In this document: positions 8,500 through 16,323 of the stretch, in pieces
Position numbering within the stretch: the first letter of the stretch is position 1
Layout of the letters: every line of letters starts with the position of its first letter
Translations under genes and position numbers: made by a program
The notes under the pieces: model-generated
Databases searched by the model: none
What the model saw: only the letters and a program-made list of their open reading frames with translations
What the model was told of the DNA's origin: nothing
NCBI GenBank assembly: GCA_022736495.1
Contig: DZCR01000020.1
Span: 1 to 29,587 of the forward strand
Source of the DNA: Desulfobacca acetoxidans
Lineage (GTDB): Bacteria; Desulfobacterota; Desulfobaccia; Desulfobaccales; 0-14-0-80-60-11
Direction: 5' to 3'
Length of the DNA stretch: 29,587 nucleotides

Positions 8500-9372
8500 T
8501 CAACAGGTCCCGGTTCGGCGAGTAAGCAGGCCTCGGCCCCGGCTGATCGACGGGGTGGGACAGCATCGGGCCAATTGTGCCCGGTCCCGGTGCTCCCTAC
8601 GCTGTGATTCAGCAAGGGGTTGACCCACCAGCATGATTCCTGCTGGTTGGCCAATTTTATCGGAGACCAGGTTGCAGTACCAGCGATAGACGGGCGTCGA
8701 GCCGTCGCGCCCTTGCAGGGGTAGATCAATGCTTTCGGCGGATTTTCCTGACATTACCCGCTTCAAATGCACGAGAGCCAACGTTCTGTCGGCTTCGAGA
8801 AAGAATAACTCGATGCCGTCTTTCCCCAGGATCTCATTGCGGCGCCAGCCGGTGAGGCGCTCGGCCCCTCGATTGAATTCCAGGATGCCGCCCTCGGGGC
8901 AGAGGAAGGCGATGATGACGCCGGTAACGTGAAGGAAGGGTTGCAGGGCAACCCGGTTCGTGAGGGAAGCCTCCTGCTTATCCCAGCCCAGCGGGGTAAT
9001 GATAGCCGCAAAAAAACTGGCCATGGCGTTTTCCAGGTCAACCCCGTGAACGCAGTGGCCAGCGTCGTCAACCTCGCGCTTCTGACCTCCCGCAGGCTGC
9101 TTCTGCCTGCCCGTGGGGCTGATCAAGAAACAGGGCGTTCCCGGACAGAACTCCTTGGCCAGGGCCAGGGCGGTCAAGCCCCCGATCTCGGAATGTCCGG
9201 TGGTGACCAGAATGAGATTGGGTGAAGATTCTTGTAAAGCCTGGAGGAACGCCTGCCGGGAGGTGACATGCAGCGCTATGAACCGTAGGTTTGATTTGCT
9301 CAGCTCGGACTCGATAAGTCCCTCTGGGCTTTCCTCGTCACTGAGAACCAGAATTCTTAAACCATCATCCAT
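8500..9372 (-). CDS. PAS-domain protein with a degenerate receiver-like domain, no kinase
   Basis: The 290-residue product starts with a receiver-like fold (LRILVLSDEES ... NLILVTTGHSEIGG ... TPCFLISPTG), but the expected phosphoacceptor Asp at the end of the third strand is replaced by Val-Thr, so it is a pseudo-receiver. A PAS domain follows (about residues 150-265; GVIIAFLCPEGGILEFNRGAERLTGW). The tail after about residue 270 is short and basic, with no histidine kinase, GGDEF or HTH domain. It may be a truncated sensor or a stand-alone signalling adaptor. I chose ATG 9372 (AGCAGGGA upstream) over the earlier TTG at 9402. The gene is isolated and divergent from the PCMT gene. Confidence 0.7.
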   Translation of the reverse strand: MDDGLRILVLSDEESPEGLIESELSKSNLRFIALHVTSRQAFLQALQESSPNLILVTTGHSEIGGLTALALAKEFCPGTPCFLISPTGRQKQPAGGQKREVDDAGHCVHGVDLENAMASFFAAIITPLGWDKQEASLTNRVALQPFLHVTGVIIAFLCPEGGILEFNRGAERLTGWRRNEILGKDGIELFFLEADRTLALVHLKRVMSGKSAESIDLPLQGRDGSTPVYRWYCNLVSDKIGQPAGIMLVGQPLAESQRREHRDRAQLARCCPTPSISRGRGLLTRRTGTC

Positions 9373-9561
9373 AGCGTTGTCCCTGCTGGTTATCAGAAAC
9401 AATATTTGATTTATGAGCCAGAAGATAAGTCCATCTTTAAAATAATCAATATGAGGATGAAAATTTTTTATAATAAAGAAGATTTAGTATAACATAATAT
9501 TAAATCAAAATCATTATAAAAATATTTTTAAAAATTGATCTTTTCACTGTCACTTATAAGG

Positions 9562-9574
9562 CACGGGTCCCGTG
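9562..9574. promoter_or_regulatory. GC-rich palindrome in an AT-rich divergent promoter region
   Basis: The gap 9373-9597 between two divergent genes is very AT-rich, and should hold promoters for both. CACGGG-T-CCCGTG is a perfect 13-bp palindrome, 24 bp before the PCMT start codon. A one-base centre makes an RNA hairpin unlikely, so a protein-binding operator is more natural. No regulator is identified. Confidence 0.3.
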
Positions 9575-9597
9575 GGAAAATTTTGCTGAGGCGCATT

Positions 9598-10374
9598 ATG
9601 AAGGTTATAGCGGCGATGCTTCTGCGCGGGGTAATCCTGGCCGGCCTGGTCCAGGGAGTGCAATCAGATGATGGTTTCCGGGATACCCGGCAGTCTATGG
9701 TGGCCCGGCAACTGCAGCGCCGGGATATCACCGATCCCCGGGTATTGATCGCCATGGGCACGGTGCCCCGTCACCTCTTTGTCCCCAAGGCTCTGGCATC
9801 CGAGGCCTACGCAGATCATTCCCTGCCCATCAGATCGGGGCAGACCATCTCCCAGCCTTATATCGTAGCCCTGATGACCCAATGGGCCGAAGTGCATCCG
9901 GGCGATCGGGTGTTGGAGGTGGGTACGGGGTCGGGGTATCAGGCCGCGGTCCTGGCTGAACTTACGGACCGGGTCTTCACCATCGAACTCCTGCCGGAAC
10001 TGGCTCGCCAGGCCGCGACGCGCTTAAAAGATCTGGGTTACGGGCGGGTCCGGGTAAAAAGCGGCGACGGCTACCAGGGGTGGCCGGAGGCAGCCCCCTT
10101 TGACGCCATCCTGGTTACCGCGGCTGCCCCCCGGGTGCCGCAGGCCCTGGAGGCGCAACTCAAAGAGGGTGGCCGCCTGGTGATTCCTCTGAAAGATCCT
10201 GGGGGCCAAACCCTGGTGCGGTTCCGTGAGGTAAAGGGCACTCTGAGGCCGGAAGCTTTCCTGCCGGTGAGATTTGTGCCCCTGGTCCAACCGCCAACTC
10301 TCAAAGCAGTTCCCGGGGTCAAGCTGCCGGATGCGGCTGGGAATAGCCCTATTCCCAGCGCGCCGAAACCGTGA
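9598..10374 (+). CDS. pcm: Protein-L-isoaspartate O-methyltransferase, probably exported
   Basis: PCMT methylates isoaspartyl residues in aged proteins, starting their repair. The 258-residue product has the family blocks: MVARQLQRRDITDPRVL (about 34-50), VPRHLFVPKALASEAYAD, the IRSGQTISQPYIVALM active-site segment (about 78-93), and the SAM-binding loop VLEVGTGSGYQAAVLA (about 105-120). The first 23 residues (MKVIAAMLLRGVILAGLVQGVQS) look like a signal peptide, giving an extension of about 20 residues over standard cytosolic Pcm. ATG 9598 has GAGG at 9588-9591; a TTG at 9535 would only add a poor N-terminus. Periplasmic location is inference. Confidence 0.88.
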   Translation: MKVIAAMLLRGVILAGLVQGVQSDDGFRDTRQSMVARQLQRRDITDPRVLIAMGTVPRHLFVPKALASEAYADHSLPIRSGQTISQPYIVALMTQWAEVHPGDRVLEVGTGSGYQAAVLAELTDRVFTIELLPELARQAATRLKDLGYGRVRVKSGDGYQGWPEAAPFDAILVTAAAPRVPQALEAQLKEGGRLVIPLKDPGGQTLVRFREVKGTLRPEAFLPVRFVPLVQPPTLKAVPGVKLPDAAGNSPIPSAPKP

Positions 10375-10423
10375 CACTCCTGCGGCGATTTCAGTTTTGC
10401 TGAACTCGGAAAAAGTCAGTTTC

Positions 10424-10441
10424 CCCTCCCTGGTGGGAGGG
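10424..10441. terminator. Stem-loop between convergent pcm and panE
   Basis: CCCTCCC (10424-10430) pairs with GGGAGGG (10435-10441) around a TGGT loop, in the 187-bp gap between two genes ending toward each other. A smaller stem, TTCAG/CTGAA, lies at 10390-10404. Neither is followed by a clear T-run, so termination is a modest guess. Confidence 0.35.
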
Positions 10442-10561
10442 AATTAGGGAGGGAGAAAATAACCCCCTGAAAGTGTTTTCCGAACCTTCTTCATATGATG
10501 AGTTGGGAGCGGGGTACTCCCTTCCACCCCTCATGAGTAGAGATAGTGGTAAGATCTGACT

Positions 10562-11494
10562 TCAGGAGACCCGGAATGGGGCCGACTGCTCCGCGGCGCG
10601 CATGAGGCGGGTGAGCAGATCGTTGACCGGGGTGGGCAGTCCCAGGGCCCGGCCGCGGTTGGCTACCTGCGCGTTCAAGGCCTCAATTTCCGTGGGCCGC
10701 CCTGCCAGAATATCCTGGAGCATGGAAGAGCGATTGGCGGCGGTGGCGGTGCAGACCTGGCGCAGACGCGCCTCGGGATCGCCGCTGAGGTTGAACCTCG
10801 CTGCCCGGGCCACCGCCTGGGCTTCGACCGCCGCGGCTACCGCTACTTCCCAGGCGTGGGGGAGTTCAAGCAGCGCCCCATTCGGCACCCGCAGCAGAGC
10901 AGTGAGGGGATTGATGCCCACGTTAATGACCAGCTTTTCCCACAAGGCGGCTGCAATATCCTCCCGGGCCTGACACGCCAAACCGGCTCTCCGGAAAATA
11001 TCCACCACCGCGTCTAATTCGGGCTCGGATACTTGGGACCCGGCTGGCACCCCGACGTAAATTACCCCCCGTCCGGCAAAGAGGATGCGCCCCTCACCCT
11101 GCCGGGTCGCCCCCAGCAGGGCAACCCCGGCCAGCAGGCGCTCGGGCCCCACCGCTTTGGCCATTTCTTCCAGATTGCCCAGGCCGTTTTGCAAGGTGAG
11201 GGCCAGCCCTCCCTGGGACATGAGGGTTGGGAGGGCCTGGGCCACGGCTTTGGTCTGATAAGCCTTGACCGCAACGATGGTCAAATCGCACGGTCCTACC
11301 TCCGGCGCCAGGGCAATGGGCACCTTTATGAGGCGCTGCTCCCCCTCCAGGGTGTTTAGCTGAATACCGCGCTGGCGCAGACGGGCAGACCGATCCGCCT
11401 GGTAGTCCACCAGCATGACCTCCTCACCTGCCTCCCAAAAGAGAGCGGCCATGAGACATCCCAAGGCCCCCGGTCCCACTATGGCAAGTTTCAT
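10562..11494 (-). CDS. panE: 2-dehydropantoate 2-reductase (ketopantoate reductase)
   Basis: PanE reduces ketopantoate to pantoate with NADPH, a step of pantothenate and coenzyme A synthesis. The 310-residue product starts MKLAIVGPGALGCLMAALFW, with the Rossmann loop GPGALG at 7-12. It then has IVAVKAYQT (Lys77), LTLQNGLGN, and the catalytic WEKLVINVGINPLTALL block (Lys187, Asn191, Asn195). These match the family well, although paralogues acting on other 2-oxoacids exist. I chose ATG 11494, where the Rossmann strand starts, over an in-frame start at 11527. No other pantothenate gene is nearby. Confidence 0.87.
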   Translation of the reverse strand: MKLAIVGPGALGCLMAALFWEAGEEVMLVDYQADRSARLRQRGIQLNTLEGEQRLIKVPIALAPEVGPCDLTIVAVKAYQTKAVAQALPTLMSQGGLALTLQNGLGNLEEMAKAVGPERLLAGVALLGATRQGEGRILFAGRGVIYVGVPAGSQVSEPELDAVVDIFRRAGLACQAREDIAAALWEKLVINVGINPLTALLRVPNGALLELPHAWEVAVAAAVEAQAVARAARFNLSGDPEARLRQVCTATAANRSSMLQDILAGRPTEIEALNAQVANRGRALGLPTPVNDLLTRLMRAAEQSAPFRVS

Positions 11495-11606
11495 TGCTTT
11501 TCTCGGATAAAATGCGGTAGTTGCCACCGAAATTGCTTAAGGATTCTTTATCTTTTAGCCGATCTAGAATAAAATTCCTATAAGTAACTAAGGAAAGGTG
11601 GCAATA

Positions 11607-12296
11607 ATGACGACCCCTGGGGAATTACTGAGACAGTTCGACCAGGAATTGGGTAACCTGAAGCAGGATCTCCTCCGGATGGCGGCGCTGGCCGAGACCG
11701 CGGTAGGCAAGAGCCTGTTGTCGGTCACGAACCGGGATTCTGATCTGGCCCGGGATGTGATCACGGATGACATCACCCTCAACCGCATGGAGTTGGCGAT
11801 TGAAGAACAGGCCTTTAAGATGCTGGCCCTGCGTCAACCCGTAGCCACCGACCTCCGCCTGACCGTGGCGGCCATGCGCATCGCCACGGAATTGGAGCGC
11901 ATCGGCGATCAGGCCGTCAACATCGCAGAAAGGGCTTTGGAACTGAATAGCAGCCCCCCCCTGTCGCTCTCCATCGATATCAAGGTCATGGCGGATATTG
12001 CCCTGGGGATGGTCCGCACCAGCATTGACGCCTTTGTCAACCAGGACCCCAAGCTCGCTATGCAGGTCTGTCAGCGGGATGTGGAAGTGGATATCCTGGA
12101 TGACGAGTATATTCAGAAGATCTTGGGGTATATGATTCAAGAGACCCGCTGGGTAATCCGGCTGCATCACTTCATTATCATAGTCCGGAATCTGGAACGT
12201 ATCGCCGACCTCGCCACCAATATCGCGGAAGATATCGTGTTTATCGTGGAAGGGCGGGTCATCAAGCATCGGTGTGAAGACATGATGCTCTCTTAA
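11607..12296 (+). CDS. phoU: Phosphate transport/signalling regulator PhoU
   Basis: PhoU is a cytoplasmic all-helical protein that links the PstSCAB phosphate transporter to the PhoR sensor. The 229-residue product shows two PhoU repeats, each with the metal-binding pattern: ELERIGDQAVNIAE (first) and NLERIADLATNIAED (second). The start QFDQELGNLKQDLLRMAALAE is typical. AGGAAAGG at 11591-11598 favours ATG 11607 over GTG 11598. The gene stands alone: no pst or phoBR gene is in the window. Its last 35 bp overlap the 3' end of dnaA on the other strand. Confidence 0.93.
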   Translation: MTTPGELLRQFDQELGNLKQDLLRMAALAETAVGKSLLSVTNRDSDLARDVITDDITLNRMELAIEEQAFKMLALRQPVATDLRLTVAAMRIATELERIGDQAVNIAERALELNSSPPLSLSIDIKVMADIALGMVRTSIDAFVNQDPKLAMQVCQRDVEVDILDDEYIQKILGYMIQETRWVIRLHHFIIIVRNLERIADLATNIAEDIVFIVEGRVIKHRCEDMMLS

Positions 12297-13638
12297 CCCC
12301 CGATTTGACCTTGGCCTGAGCCAGTTTCTCCTCCAAAAGCTGTAATTCCTGGGCTACCCGGGGTTGGGTCTTGCGATCCCGGTCCAGGGTTTGCAGGGCA
12401 TGCACCACCGAGGCGTGGGAACGCTGGAACAGGCGCCCCAACTCCACCATGGTTTTTTCCGTATAGATGCGGCAAAAATAGAGGGCCATCTGCCGGGCCC
12501 GCACCAGTCGCTTTTGGCGCGACCGCCCCAGCAGATCCGGCAGGCTCACCCCATAGTAATCACCCACGATCTTTTGAATATCCGGGGTGTTCAAACGAGT
12601 ATCCACGGCCTTCAAATCCTGGAGCACTTCCTGGGCCAAGCGGAGACTGAACGGTTCGTCCAGCAAGGTCGACCGAGCTACCAGGCAGTCCAGGGCGCTT
12701 TCCAGACGCCGCACGTCTTCGTCAACGTATTCGGCCACGCATTCCAAAATCTTCACCGGGACCTGCACGCCCCGATTCTTGGCCTTGGTGTCGAGAATAT
12801 TGACCCGGGTGGGGAAGTCCGGCGGACCGATGGGCGTAATGAGGCCGCCGGTCAGCCGGGAGCGCAGTTCCTGGGAGATCTGGCTGATTTCCGCTGGGAG
12901 ATAGCAACTGGTAAACACCAGCCGCTTATTCTGGCCGATGAGCGTATCCAGGGTGTAGCAGACCTCCGCCTGAATTTTCTCTTTGCCGCTCAAAAACTGG
13001 ACTTCTTCCAAGAGCAAAACGTCACAGTCTTCCCGAAAGCGTTCCTTAAAGGTGGACATGCGCCCGTTTTTGAGGGCATGGACCATCTCGTTGGCGAAAT
13101 TTTCCGCAGTGATATACCGCACCTTCCTCCCCACCGCCGACTTGGAGATGAAATTGCCCACTGCCTGAGACAGGTGACTCTTTCCCAGACCCGGTCCGGA
13201 GGTCAGAAATAAAGTGCGGTTATAAAAAGTATCATTGTGGGCCAGGGCTCGGGAAGCCTGGTAAGCCAGGCGGTTAGAGGCTCCGACCACGAACTGGTCA
13301 AAGGTAAAGGCGCGGTTTAATCCCCGGGCTCGTGGTTTTTCCTTTACCATCGGGAGGGAAGGCTGAGTTATCTGAACCGGGACCGGTTGTCGCGCCGGTG
13401 CGGTGAGCAACTTTAAATGCACCGGCAGGCTGCAGTTCAGGGCGATTTCCAGGGTATGGCGGATCTGCTTGAGGTAATTGGCCTGGATCCACCGCAAGGC
13501 AAAGGGATTAGGGCAAGACAAGACCAGCTCTCCCCCGGAGCCGGATTCAACCTGGAGCGGTTCGATCCAAAGATCGAAGGTAGCCGCGGGTAACTCAGTT
13601 CTGATGATCTCTTTGGCATCCTGCCAGATAGTTTCCAT
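12262..13638 (-). CDS. dnaA: Chromosomal replication initiator DnaA, divergent
   Basis: DnaA binds origin boxes, forms an ATP-dependent filament and opens the origin. The 458-residue product has the four-part plan: domain I (IWQDAKEIIRTELPAATFDLWIEPL), a linker (about 80-105), the AAA+ domain III with Walker A GPGLGKSHL (148-156) and Walker B DVLLLEEVQF (206-215), and the DNA-binding domain IV (about 350-425). Oddities: Walker B has Glu-Glu where Asp-Asp is usual, and the usual GRDHTTV signature reads QRSHASV (405-411). A tail of about 38 residues follows the last helix. GAGGGGG precedes ATG 13638. It could be the main DnaA or a second copy; it lies 12 kb from rpmH, not beside it. Confidence 0.88.
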   Translation of the reverse strand: METIWQDAKEIIRTELPAATFDLWIEPLQVESGSGGELVLSCPNPFALRWIQANYLKQIRHTLEIALNCSLPVHLKLLTAPARQPVPVQITQPSLPMVKEKPRARGLNRAFTFDQFVVGASNRLAYQASRALAHNDTFYNRTLFLTSGPGLGKSHLSQAVGNFISKSAVGRKVRYITAENFANEMVHALKNGRMSTFKERFREDCDVLLLEEVQFLSGKEKIQAEVCYTLDTLIGQNKRLVFTSCYLPAEISQISQELRSRLTGGLITPIGPPDFPTRVNILDTKAKNRGVQVPVKILECVAEYVDEDVRRLESALDCLVARSTLLDEPFSLRLAQEVLQDLKAVDTRLNTPDIQKIVGDYYGVSLPDLLGRSRQKRLVRARQMALYFCRIYTEKTMVELGRLFQRSHASVVHALQTLDRDRKTQPRVAQELQLLEEKLAQAKVKSGVKRASCLHTDA

Positions 13639-14084
13639 ATTCCCCCTCGGCGCTGCTTGTGAAGGGCATAGTAACCTCGCCGGGAATCTGGGTCAAAGGG
13701 ATTAGAGCGAAAAAAACCTTAGGCGTCTTTGTTATGAAAAGGTTAGGAATCCATTGCAGAAGGCAACATTGGCGCGGCTCTGGGCAAGTTAGATAATATA
13801 CCAATTAATCTAATAAGTTATAAGGCACAAAAGGCGGGGCTAAGAGGGTTTCCGGGCTTGGGACCGGCTTCCTGAATTTTTGTAAATCTCTCGCTTTCGG
13901 GTTTTTTTGCGGTTTTTCATAGGGCGCAAGAATTATCTCAAGCAAAAATCGTTAACCTGTTAAATATATTATAAAATAGTTAAATAGTCCTGGATCCCAA
14001 TTATTATCTGGGGAGTCGGCAGTGAAATCCCGGTTGGGCCCCCTCGGCTACCGTTGCCTTGACAAATCTTATGGAGGGGGTATC
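13639..14084. other. AT-rich non-coding region between divergent dnaA and GNAT genes
   Basis: This 446-bp stretch holds no gene I can support. The part 13941-13987 is strongly AT-rich and has three GTTAA words (13951, 13959, 13979), which would suit a promoter or a DNA-unwinding element. A search by eye for DnaA boxes (TTATNCACA, either strand) found no good match, so calling it an origin is not supported. It must contain the dnaA and GNAT promoters. Confidence 0.4.
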
Positions 14085-14249
14085 ATGGCCTCAGGTTTGC
14101 TGAAATCCTTTCTTGAGGGCCGCAATGATCAATTACGTCGCTTACCGCAAGTTTGCCACCCTGAAAAACGGCAAACGGGTCATGTTCCGTTTTCTCAACG
14201 AGCAGGACCGGGATGGCCTGGTGCAGATGTTTCAGGATGCCCCGGATGA
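14085..14249 (+). CDS. Possible leader ORF overlapping the GNAT start
   Basis: ATG 14085 has a near-perfect ribosome-binding site (GGAGGGGG at 14072-14079) and opens a 54-codon frame starting MASGLLKSFLEGRND. From 14125 on it runs in a different frame inside the GNAT gene, and its later residues look like a frame shadow. It may be an upstream ORF that couples translation to the GNAT gene, or the true ribosome entry for the GNAT product after a frameshift. Low certainty. Confidence 0.25.
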   Translation: MASGLLKSFLEGRNDQLRRLPQVCHPEKRQTGHVPFSQRAGPGWPGADVSGCPG

Positions 14250-14694
14250 GGATACCCGGTTCCTGAAGCAGGACGTCAAGGATCTGAATCTGGTCAATAA
14301 ATGGGTGGACCAGCTCAATTACCGGAAGGTATTGCCACTGGTGGCAGTTGACCTGGAAAACAACCATATCGTTGGGGACGCTACTCTGCATCGGGGCAAG
14401 CATGCCGCCAAGCACATCGGCGAGATTCGCATCTTCGTATGCCGTGGCTTTCGGAACCTGGGTTTAGGGTCATTAATGCTCGAAGAGGTCCTCAACCTGG
14501 CCTTGCAAGAAAATCTCATGTGGGTGAAGGCCGAAATTCTGGCGGAGCACAAAAAGGTGGTCAAGGCCTTTAGAGCCAGGGGTTTCGAGCAGAAGGCCAT
14601 CCTGGATGATTATTTTCTGCGCAAAGACGGGGTGACCCACGACGTGGTCTTGATGATACGCCCGGTGGTAAAGCGAGACGACGCGGAGTTTTAG
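14125..14694 (+). CDS. GNAT family N-acetyltransferase
   Basis: The 189-residue product fits the GNAT fold: the first half has RVMFRFLNEQDRDGLVQMF (substrate side), then the strand IGEIRIFVCRGFRNLGLGSLML (about 98-118), whose RGFRNLGLG matches the R/Q-x-x-G-x-G/A acetyl-CoA pyrophosphate loop, and the C-terminal strand KAFRARGFEQKAIL. Substrate unknown; proteins of this type may modify amines or protein N-termini. ATG 14125 follows GAGGG at 14115-14119. A stronger ribosome site and ATG lie upstream in another frame (14085). Confidence 0.78.
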   Translation: MINYVAYRKFATLKNGKRVMFRFLNEQDRDGLVQMFQDAPDEDTRFLKQDVKDLNLVNKWVDQLNYRKVLPLVAVDLENNHIVGDATLHRGKHAAKHIGEIRIFVCRGFRNLGLGSLMLEEVLNLALQENLMWVKAEILAEHKKVVKAFRARGFEQKAILDDYFLRKDGVTHDVVLMIRPVVKRDDAEF

Positions 14695-14712
14695 GGGTAA
14701 CGGCGCAATAGG

Positions 14713-14751
14713 GGAGGGCAGGGGAGAACTGCAATTACTCTCCTGCCCTCC
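14713..14751 (+). terminator. Long stem-loop after the GNAT gene
   Basis: GGAGGGCAGGGGAGA (14713-14727) pairs with TCTCCTGCCCTCC (14739-14751) with a one- or two-base bulge around an 11-nt loop. It starts 18 bp after the GNAT stop. No T-run follows, so it could be a weak terminator or an mRNA-stabilising stem ahead of the next gene. Confidence 0.4.
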
Positions 14752-14775
14752 TGGCATTCTGGGGAGGCTCTTGCC

Positions 14776-15957
14776 ATGGGCCAGGTAGCATCGGGTTTAA
14801 CCATCTTTCTTCAGGAGCCCCCGGCCTGGGCTGCAAGCGCCCGTTTAGGGCTCTTGAGCCACCCGGCCAGCGTTGACTCTGACCTGACCAGCGCCCGGGA
14901 ACTGGTGTCCCGGCGGTTTCCCGGCCGGCTCAAAGTCCTGTTCAGTCCGCAACACGGCCTCCTGGGGGAAAAGCAGGACAACATGATCGCGTCTGCCGAT
15001 TTTGCGGACCCGGTCCTCCACCTGCCGGTGGTGAGTCTTTACGGACCCCGCATGACGCCGCCGGCCGATGCCCTGGCGCTGGTGGACGTGATCCTGGTGG
15101 ATCTTCTGGACGTGGGCACCCGGGTGTACACCTTTGCCGCCTCCCTGGCCAAGGTGCTGGAGGCCGCCGCGCCCCTGGGCAAAAAAGTGGTGGTGCTGGA
15201 CCGGCCCAATCCCATCGGCGGGACCCAGGTGGAAGGCAATATGCTGCGGCCCCAGTGGGCCTCCTTCGTGGGACCCTATCCGTTGCCCATGCGCCATGGT
15301 TTCAGCTTGGGGGAATTGGCCCGCTATTATAACGCCACGCAAAAAATCGGCTGTGACCTGGAGGTGATCCCGGCGCGGGGCTGGCGCCGGCGCGACTGTT
15401 ATGACGCCGCCGGTCTCCCTTGGGTGCTCCCTTCTCCCAATCTGCCCACCCTGGATGGCGCCATCGTCTACCCCGGCCAGGTCCTGCTGGAAGGCACCAA
15501 TCTCTCGGAAGGCCGGGGCACCACGCGGCCGTTTGAGCTGTTCGGCGCGCCCTTCTTGGATCCCGGGCGCACCCTGGCTCAACTGAAGAGCGTCGAGTTG
15601 CCCGGTGTCATTCTCAGGATGGCCTGTTTTGAGCCCACCTTCCATAAATGGGCCGGGGAACTGTGCCGGGGGTTTCAGCTCCACGTCACCGACCGCCGGA
15701 CCTTCAAGCCCTACTTCACCACCCTGGCCCTGCTGGTTGCGATTCGCCACCTCTACCCCGAGCAGTTCGCCTGGCGCCAGCCGCCTTATGAATACGAAAC
15801 AGTGCGCCTGCCTTTCGACCTGCTCACCGGCGACGACGCCATCCGCCGGGGTCTGGAAAACGGCCTGAGCGCGGCGGAGTTGGAAGCGTCCTGGCACAAA
15901 GACTTGGTGGAATTTATGGAGGTGCGGCGGGAGTCTTTGCTGTACGAGGATTTCTAA
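14776..15957 (+). CDS. DUF1343 family protein (NamZ-like exo-beta-N-acetylmuramidase)
   Basis: The 393-residue product belongs to the DUF1343 family, which includes NamZ, an exo-lytic enzyme that releases N-acetylmuramic acid from peptidoglycan fragments (GH171). Family blocks visible: RLGLLSHPASVDSDLTS, VLFSPQHGLLGEKQDNM (about 56-72), VSLYGP, DVILVDLLDVGTRVYTF (about 99-115), VVVLDRPNPIGG, and GTNLSEGRGTTRPFELFGAP (about 240-259). Length is normal once the signal peptide is discounted; this copy has none I can see, so it may act in the cytoplasm or use another export route. GGGGAGG at 14761-14767 and ATG 14776 define the start. Sugar specificity is not proven. Confidence 0.88.
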   Translation: MGQVASGLTIFLQEPPAWAASARLGLLSHPASVDSDLTSARELVSRRFPGRLKVLFSPQHGLLGEKQDNMIASADFADPVLHLPVVSLYGPRMTPPADALALVDVILVDLLDVGTRVYTFAASLAKVLEAAAPLGKKVVVLDRPNPIGGTQVEGNMLRPQWASFVGPYPLPMRHGFSLGELARYYNATQKIGCDLEVIPARGWRRRDCYDAAGLPWVLPSPNLPTLDGAIVYPGQVLLEGTNLSEGRGTTRPFELFGAPFLDPGRTLAQLKSVELPGVILRMACFEPTFHKWAGELCRGFQLHVTDRRTFKPYFTTLALLVAIRHLYPEQFAWRQPPYEYETVRLPFDLLTGDDAIRRGLENGLSAAELEASWHKDLVEFMEVRRESLLYEDF

Positions 15958-15969
15958 GGCAGACCGGAA

Positions 15970-16323
15970 TCACTTGAGGAGTGCGGCCACTTCCTCCGGG
16001 GCGCGGGCAATAACGGCAAGAAAAGCTCGCGCCGGTTGGTCAGGTTGGGAACGACCTTGTTCCCAATCCCTAAGCGTTCCCAGAGGGATATGATAGCGCG
16101 CCGCGAATTCTTCCTGGGTTAACCCCAGGGCTCGGCGCAGCGTCTTCACGCGCGGCACCGGCCGGAGTTGCGCCTGCCGTTCGGGCGTCAACGGCGGGTT
16201 ATCGGGATCACTCTCTGCGGCAACCTCAATGTCCGCCTCACTCATTGGCGCAACCGGTGTAACTGGCAAGACCTCTTCGGTGCCGTCGGGTTTGCGCTTC
16301 ATGAGCTTGCCATTATCTTGCAT
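15970..16323 (-). CDS. HTH-type antitoxin paired with BrnT-like toxin
   Basis: The 117-residue product ends in an Xre-type helix-turn-helix domain (TLRRALGLTQEEFAARYHIP, then LGTLRDWEQGRSQPDQPAR), here about residues 64-105. The N-terminal part has MSEADIEVAAESDPDNPPLT, a segment typical of antitoxins in this family. It starts at ATG 16323, 11 bp inside the end of the toxin gene, so the two should be translated together. In-frame starts further upstream lie within the toxin gene. It probably binds the toxin and represses its own operon. Confidence 0.75.
   Translation of the reverse strand: MQDNGKLMKRKPDGTEEVLPVTPVAPMSEADIEVAAESDPDNPPLTPERQAQLRPVPRVKTLRRALGLTQEEFAARYHIPLGTLRDWEQGRSQPDQPARAFLAVIARAPEEVAALLK

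Noticed and set aside
13639..14084. A classical oriC with DnaA boxes
   Set aside because: No good TTATNCACA match was seen on either strand; kept only as a low-certainty finding.
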